The notes below the pieces were generated by a model. That model saw only the letters and a program-made list of their open reading frames with translations, was not told the DNA's origin and searched no databases. From the NCBI GenBank assembly GCA_035552655.1, contig DASZLD010000024.1:1-19228 (forward strand): 19,228 bases of DNA. Reading direction: 5' to 3'. The position numbers and the translations under genes were made by a program. Below, one piece after another: positions 15,412-19,228 of this stretch (position 1 is the first letter of the stretch; the number at the start of each line of letters is the position of its first letter). The DNA comes from DASXMT01 sp035552655 (lineage in GTDB: Bacteria; Actinomycetota; Acidimicrobiia; Acidimicrobiales; RAAP-2).

Positions 15412-16422
15412 GTGACGGTGGTGTCGACGATTGGTACTCAAGGGCCCGAGACACTTGGGTGCCACATCGAGGTAGACGTATCCGACCTCGTACCCTTTCC
15501 GGGCCCGGTGATGGTCCGGGGGTGGGTGCGGGCCCCGCTCCGCCTGGACCCATCCAGGCCCCCGGTTGTTCTCTGCTGCCTGCCCGGCGGGCGCTGTTCG
15601 ACGGAATATTTCGACCTCGAGGTCCCTGGCCATCCTGACTACAGCATGGCCGAGTACCTCGCCTCACGCGGCTACGTCGTGGTCGCCTTCGACCATCTCG
15701 GCGTTGGGGCCTCCACCGAGGTGGCGGAGATCGTTCTGGTCACCCCGAAGATGGCCGGTGTCGTCAATGACCGTGCCTACCGGTTCGTCCTCGACGGGCT
15801 GGCCACAGGAACTCTGCTCCCCGAGCTCGGCGCGCTGGCTGGGATATCGGCGGTCGGGGTCGGTCATTCGATGGGCGGCATGCTCCTCACCGTGCAGCAG
15901 GCCCGCCATGGCACCTTCGATGCCGTAGCTGTCCTGGGTCACGGTGGTATCGGACTCCCTGAGTTCCTGACCGAGGCCGAACGCAACCTGGCCGACCATC
16001 CGCCGATCCGCGAGGAAGATGTGGTGGAACTGGCCCGAGCCCGCTTTGCCGGCGTGCCGCTTGAGGGAACCTCGCAGCCCGCCCCGGGTTCGTTCCTGGC
16101 ACGCGACGTGCCCAAGGCGGTCCGAGCAGCGTACGCGGCCCAACAGACCGCGCATCCGTTCTCGTGTGGCCTGACCTCGATGCTGCCGCACGCCACAGAC
16201 GGAGAGAAAGCTGAGATCGAGGTACCGGTGTTCCTCGGGTTCGGCGAAAAGGATCTCATTCGTGACTTCATGGGCAGCGCGGCGGCATACACATCCAGTC
16301 AGGACATCACCCTCTTCGTGCTTCCCGGTTCGGCCCACTGCCACAATCAGGCATCATTGCGCACTGTCCTCTGGGATCGGCTGGCCCATTGGTCGAACGG
16401 CGTCTCGCCTGATCACCCGTAG
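15412..16422 (+). CDS. Alpha/beta hydrolase (copy 2)
   Basis: A 336-residue alpha/beta hydrolase. Start GTG at 15412 follows AGGAAGGGAAGG; the frame is open further upstream but only as a shadow of the CoA-transferase. The nucleophile is Ser153 in GHSMG (151-155), the probable acid Asp281 in GFGEKDLI and the base His309 in PGSAHCHN. CCLPGGRCSTEYFDLEVPG (55-73) mirrors the same region of hydrolase 1. It lies 31 bp after the CoA-transferase and is probably co-transcribed with it. No signal peptide is seen. The two hydrolases may act on related intermediates, or one may be a thioesterase recycling stalled acyl-CoA; neither is proven. Confidence 0.85.
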   Translation: MTVVSTIGTQGPETLGCHIEVDVSDLVPFPGPVMVRGWVRAPLRLDPSRPPVVLCCLPGGRCSTEYFDLEVPGHPDYSMAEYLASRGYVVVAFDHLGVGASTEVAEIVLVTPKMAGVVNDRAYRFVLDGLATGTLLPELGALAGISAVGVGHSMGGMLLTVQQARHGTFDAVAVLGHGGIGLPEFLTEAERNLADHPPIREEDVVELARARFAGVPLEGTSQPAPGSFLARDVPKAVRAAYAAQQTAHPFSCGLTSMLPHATDGEKAEIEVPVFLGFGEKDLIRDFMGSAAAYTSSQDITLFVLPGSAHCHNQASLRTVLWDRLAHWSNGVSPDHP

Positions 16423-16518
16423 GACGGCCGCATCAACGGCTCGCCGGCCAGGGGCCGATGCTGTGGCGCTGGTGAGCCCGTGGCGCTGGACGGCCGGGTC
16501 CGCCGCCAGCCACCGGCC

Positions 16519-16532
16519 ATATCAACTACTAT
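16519..16532. promoter_or_regulatory. ATAG-N6-CTAT-like operator candidate, site F
   Basis: ATATCAACTACTAT, flanked by CC and GG so that CCATA pairs with TATGG. It matches site A at 13 of 14 positions. TACTAT at 16527-16532 could be the -10 for the amidohydrolase that starts 36 bp downstream. The rest of the 145-bp gap holds only a short direct repeat. Confidence 0.65.
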
Positions 16533-16567
16533 GGTGAGCGGAAGCTACGAAGGGGGATTGGACCGTC

Positions 16568-17623
16568 ATGGCGCGCCGATTGATCTCAGCCGACTCTCAC
16601 GTGCGGGTCCCACTCGATGTCATACGCGAGCGAGTTCCTGCCTCACTGCACGAAGCCTTCGACGACGCCATCAGCATGCAGGCGGCCGATGAGAAGAGGC
16701 TCAGGGGCGGCAAGGAACTGGACATGTCCGATTGGGACATGGATGCCTTTCGCGATCCCGGTTACTCGGATCCCGTTGCCCGGCTGGCGGCCATGGATCG
16801 CGACGGAGTACAGGCCGAGGTCCTGTACTCCGAGGTCTCTGCCTTCCGGCACTTCGGCTTGGTCAAGGGGGACTGGAAGCCGATCAGCCGGGCCTTCACC
16901 GATCACCTGAGCGATTTCGCATCGGTGGACCCGAAACGGTTGGCTGTGTCCTACCAAGTACCGATCATCGATATCGACTACGCCGTGCAAGAGGTGCTGC
17001 GCCTGGCCGACCTAGGGGCCCGTTCTGTTCACCTTCCCAACTTCCCGTCCGAGTTGGGCCTGGCCGACTATCACGACCCCTCCTATGACCCGTTGTGGGC
17101 AGTCCTGTCAGAGACAGGTGTGGCCATCTCGCACCACCTGGGGACGGCGCCCTATCTCTACGACGTGTTCCAGCGGGATCCGACACCGCAATGTGGCATC
17201 TTCACCTCGTTGCCCGCGCTGACCCTGGCCCAAGTCATTGCCTGGTGGATCCTCACGGGGACGCTCGAGCGCTTTCCCGAACTGAAGATCGTCTTCGTCG
17301 AGCCCGGCTTGTACTGGGTGCCCGGGTTCTTAGCATCCCTCGATCGCAAGTCCGCCGGACCTTATGACTTCCCGGGCATGAAGCTCAGGCCGAGTGAGTA
17401 TTTCCGTCGCAACATGGCCGTCACGTTCATGGACGACGAGTTCGGGTTGCGACAGCGCCAGGATCTTGGCGTGGAGAACATCCTGTGGTCGACCGACTTC
17501 CCGCACCCGGCCACCACCTGGCCACACTCGCAGGAGGTTGTGGAGCGCCAGTTTGCCGAAGTCCCCGAGCCGGAGCGGGAGCTCATATGCGCCGGCAATG
17601 CCTCCCGGTTGTACAACCTCTGA
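16568..17623 (+). CDS. ACMSD-type amidohydrolase (amidohydrolase-2 family), copy 2
   Basis: A 351-residue TIM-barrel metal hydrolase or decarboxylase beginning MARRLISADSHV, with GAAGGGGG upstream. Metal and catalytic candidates are Asp9/His11 in SADSHV, the His pair in SHHLG (188-192) and Asp310 in WSTDFPHP. It shares long blocks with copy 1 (2762-3883): SYQVPIIDIDYAV (128-140), NFPSELGLADY (158-168), RDPTPQCGIF (203-212), FVEPGLYWV (243-251) and GNASRLYNL at the end. It lacks the roughly 20 extra residues copy 1 has near the N-terminus. The classic HxH is D-x-H here, as in many family members. It is controlled separately from the CoA-transferase operon through site F and is convergent with the crotonase (5 bp between stops). 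Confidence 0.9.
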   Translation: MARRLISADSHVRVPLDVIRERVPASLHEAFDDAISMQAADEKRLRGGKELDMSDWDMDAFRDPGYSDPVARLAAMDRDGVQAEVLYSEVSAFRHFGLVKGDWKPISRAFTDHLSDFASVDPKRLAVSYQVPIIDIDYAVQEVLRLADLGARSVHLPNFPSELGLADYHDPSYDPLWAVLSETGVAISHHLGTAPYLYDVFQRDPTPQCGIFTSLPALTLAQVIAWWILTGTLERFPELKIVFVEPGLYWVPGFLASLDRKSAGPYDFPGMKLRPSEYFRRNMAVTFMDDEFGLRQRQDLGVENILWSTDFPHPATTWPHSQEVVERQFAEVPEPERELICAGNASRLYNL

Positions 17624-17628
17624 GTGCG

Positions 17629-18441
17629 TCAATCCTCGGGCGTTTGGTCATCCGACTTGAAACGGGCGGATCGAGCAACGAATTCGGGTGAGTCCATGGT
17701 GCCGGTGACCAGCAATCTGTCTATATGGCGCTGCACGGTACGGTCCTGAACGTCGGCGTACATGTCTACGGCGAGCTTCGTGACCCCGAGCACCTCGGCC
17801 GGAACGGTGATGAGGTCCTGGCAGAAGGCTTGAACGTCTTGCCGGAATGTGTCGGCCGGAAACACCGCGTTGACCAGGCCGATCTGCTGGGCTTGCTCTC
17901 CGCTCACCCGCTTTCCGGCCATGGCCATCCATTTGCCCCACGCCGGTCCGACCAGGCGGGTCAACCGGCTCATGCCTCCGCTCCCGGCAATGGCTCCGAG
18001 GTGTACCTGGGGGAGACCGAACTCCGCGGTCGGGGTGGCGAAGCGAAAGTCGCATGACACGGCCATCTCCAGCCCGGCTCCGAGACAGTGGCCCTGGGCA
18101 GCAAGGATGATCGGCTTTTCGATCGTTTCCCATTCGTCGTAGAGGAGATGATGGCTCCGGTAGTTGCGCCGAAAGTTCCAGCCAGGGTGGACCTCTCCCG
18201 TTTCAGGGTTTCCCGGACGTGTCCCGTACGAGCTGGTCAAGTCCAGACCTGCAGTGAAATAGGGACCGTTTCCCGTGATGACCATGCATCGCAGATCGTC
18301 GCGATCAGCCAGCGCCGTCGTGGCCGTCCACAGTGCCGTCGACATCTCCTCATTGATGGCGTTGTGCTTGTTCTGCCTGTCGAACGTCACGGTGACGACC
18401 CCACCATCCTCAGTGATTGCGGCATGGGACGGATCGGTCAT
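17629..18441 (-). CDS. Crotonase-fold (enoyl-CoA hydratase/isomerase-like) protein
   Basis: A 270-residue crotonase-superfamily protein. Start MTDPSHAAIT at 18441 is preceded by GGAAGGAA; the longer in-frame extension to 18603 is not supported. Oxyanion-hole segments are present: FTAGLDL (62-68) and the GHCLGAGLEMAVSCDFRFA block (117-135). The two glutamates of classical enoyl-CoA hydratase appear to be absent: the PE position is PQ (Gln145 in GLPQVHLG) and the second falls at Trp171 in GKWMAMAG. This points to another crotonase reaction such as isomerisation, thioester hydrolysis or C-C cleavage. An extended loop lies at about 70-103. Its stop is 5 bp from the convergent amidohydrolase. It diverges from the third amidohydrolase. 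Confidence 0.88.
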   Translation of the reverse strand: MTDPSHAAITEDGGVVTVTFDRQNKHNAINEEMSTALWTATTALADRDDLRCMVITGNGPYFTAGLDLTSSYGTRPGNPETGEVHPGWNFRRNYRSHHLLYDEWETIEKPIILAAQGHCLGAGLEMAVSCDFRFATPTAEFGLPQVHLGAIAGSGGMSRLTRLVGPAWGKWMAMAGKRVSGEQAQQIGLVNAVFPADTFRQDVQAFCQDLITVPAEVLGVTKLAVDMYADVQDRTVQRHIDRLLVTGTMDSPEFVARSARFKSDDQTPED

Positions 18442-18715
18442 CTCGTGTTCCTTCCGTAGGTCGATGTGTGGATGTGGGCACCAGGACAGAGGGCCCGGTG
18501 AGGGGAACCGAAGTGTAATGAAGTCGGCCCGCCGCGCCGTTGGTCCGAGACGGTGGAGCAGAACAGCGGGGAACAGCCCTGGCCCGGCTCGCCGTCGGGT
18601 CATGGGCCAGCGTAGCTCCGCACCACCGGGGGCTAGGATGATAAAATATACAAGTGAGCACGAGTGGTAGGTGCTCCAGCTGCTGACCTACAGATTGATT
18701 GGGGAGGAAAGGGCC
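18442..18715. other. Divergent intergenic region before the third amidohydrolase
   Basis: A 274-bp gap between the crotonase (-) and amidohydrolase 3 (+). An AT-rich patch (18638-18652) may be part of a promoter. An inverted repeat with arms GTAGGT (18667-18672) and ACCTAC (18686-18691) follows. A GGGGAGGAAAGG ribosome binding site precedes the ATG at 18716. No clear ATAG-N6-CTAT site was found here. Confidence 0.5.
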
Positions 18716-19228
18716 ATGGCCATCAGAGATCTCGGCTTTCCCGTATTCGACGCTGACAACCATCTCTACGAGACGCGCGATGCGCTCACCAAGTACCTCC
18801 CTGAAGCCCACAAGCATGCCATCGACTTCGTCGAGGTCCATGGACGTACCAAGATCATGGTGCAGGGCCAAATCAGCAACTACATCCCCAACCCGACGTT
18901 CGATCGCGTCGGGCGACCGGGCGCCCAGGAGGAGTACTTCAAGTCGGGCAATCCGGAGGGAAAGTCGTACCGCGAGATCATCGGCCGGGGGATCGACTGC
19001 CCTCCTGCCTTTCGCGAGGCCAGCGCCCGTCTGGAACTCATGGACGAGCAAGGTATTGACTACGCCATGATGTACCCGACGCTGGCCAGCCTGATCGAAG
19101 AGCGGATGAAGGACGACCCCGACTTGTGCGGGGCGGCCATTCATGCCCTCAACCAGTGGATGCTCGAGGCTTGGCCCTACGCCTACGAGAACCGCATCTT
19201 CTCCGCCCCGGCCATCACGCCCGGCGTC
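18716..19228 (+). CDS. Amidohydrolase family protein, copy 3 (3' truncated by window edge)
   Basis: The first 171 residues of an amidohydrolase-2-type TIM-barrel protein, open to the window end. Start ATG at 18716 follows GGGGAGGAAAGGG. The N-terminus MAIRDLGFPVFDADNHLYE carries the DADNH metal motif of a subfamily distinct from the two amidohydrolases at 2762 and 16568, which have S(D/A)D(D/S)HV. It also has LELMDEQGIDYAMMYPT (about 111-127), the strand after the first helix in this family, and ALNQWMLEAW. The metal-binding His and Asp of the later barrel strands lie outside the window. Function is unknown; location suggests a role in the same catabolic island. Confidence 0.88.
   Translation, partial: MAIRDLGFPVFDADNHLYETRDALTKYLPEAHKHAIDFVEVHGRTKIMVQGQISNYIPNPTFDRVGRPGAQEEYFKSGNPEGKSYREIIGRGIDCPPAFREASARLELMDEQGIDYAMMYPTLASLIEERMKDDPDLCGAAIHALNQWMLEAWPYAYENRIFSAPAITPGV

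Noticed and set aside
16463..16489. Direct repeat GTGGCGCTGG at 16463 and 16480
   Set aside because: Only 10 bp, two copies, GC-rich; easily chance in this composition and no link to a gene feature.
313..18715. KstR- or KstR2-type steroid operators
   Set aside because: I looked in the intergenic gaps for an AAC-N2-GTT palindrome or the AAGCAAG-type motif and saw no clear copy, so direct control by the known cholesterol regulators is not supported.

Overview
The window is a dense, GC-rich (roughly two-thirds G+C by eye) stretch from an actinobacterium. The support for this is frequent GTG starts, one probable leaderless regulator gene, strong GGAGG-type ribosome binding sites and a gene set (DUF35 plus thiolase-fold pairs, CaiB CoA-transferases, P450, ACMSD-type amidohydrolases, TetR) typical of lipid, steroid and terpenoid catabolic islands in mycobacteria, Rhodococcus relatives and Acidimicrobiia. 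The exact taxon cannot be fixed from the sequence. No RNA gene, transposase or CRISPR array was seen.

Layout. 1-2705 (+): a 5'-truncated DUF35 protein, a thiolase-fold protein and a cytochrome P450, tightly packed. 2762-3883 (-): an ACMSD-type amidohydrolase, divergent from 4107-5659 (+), a second DUF35 plus thiolase-fold pair. 5660-10688 (-): a four-gene branched-chain-amino-acid-type (Liv) ABC importer, read from a periplasmic binding protein through a fused LivH-LivM permease to LivG and LivF. 11019-12014 (+): an alpha/beta hydrolase. 12106-12774 (+): a TetR regulator. 12927-16422 (+): a double-domain CaiB/BaiF CoA-transferase followed by a second alpha/beta hydrolase. 16568-17623 (+): a second amidohydrolase, convergent with a crotonase-fold protein (17629-18441, -). 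18716-19228 (+): the start of a third, more distant amidohydrolase that runs off the window.

How it may work together (inference). The importer brings in a small carboxylate or similar molecule. The P450 and hydrolases functionalise or open it, the CoA-transferase activates it, the crotonase processes the CoA ester, and the DUF35/thiolase-fold pairs cleave it in an aldolase-type reaction like the steroid side-chain enzyme Ltp2-ChsH2(DUF35). The substrate is unknown.

The most notable non-coding signal is a 14-bp palindrome, ATAG-N6-CTAT. Seven copies or near-copies lie only in promoter-like gaps: two in the divergent 3884-4106 gap, three as perfectly phased 21-bp tandem repeats before the first hydrolase, one before the CoA-transferase and one before the second amidohydrolase. 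This looks like the operator of one local regulon. The TetR gene has a different, near-perfect 22-bp palindrome upstream. Most enzyme types occur at least twice (DUF35, thiolase-fold, alpha/beta hydrolase, amidohydrolase, CaiB domain), so the cluster may encode two parallel branches or heteromeric enzymes.
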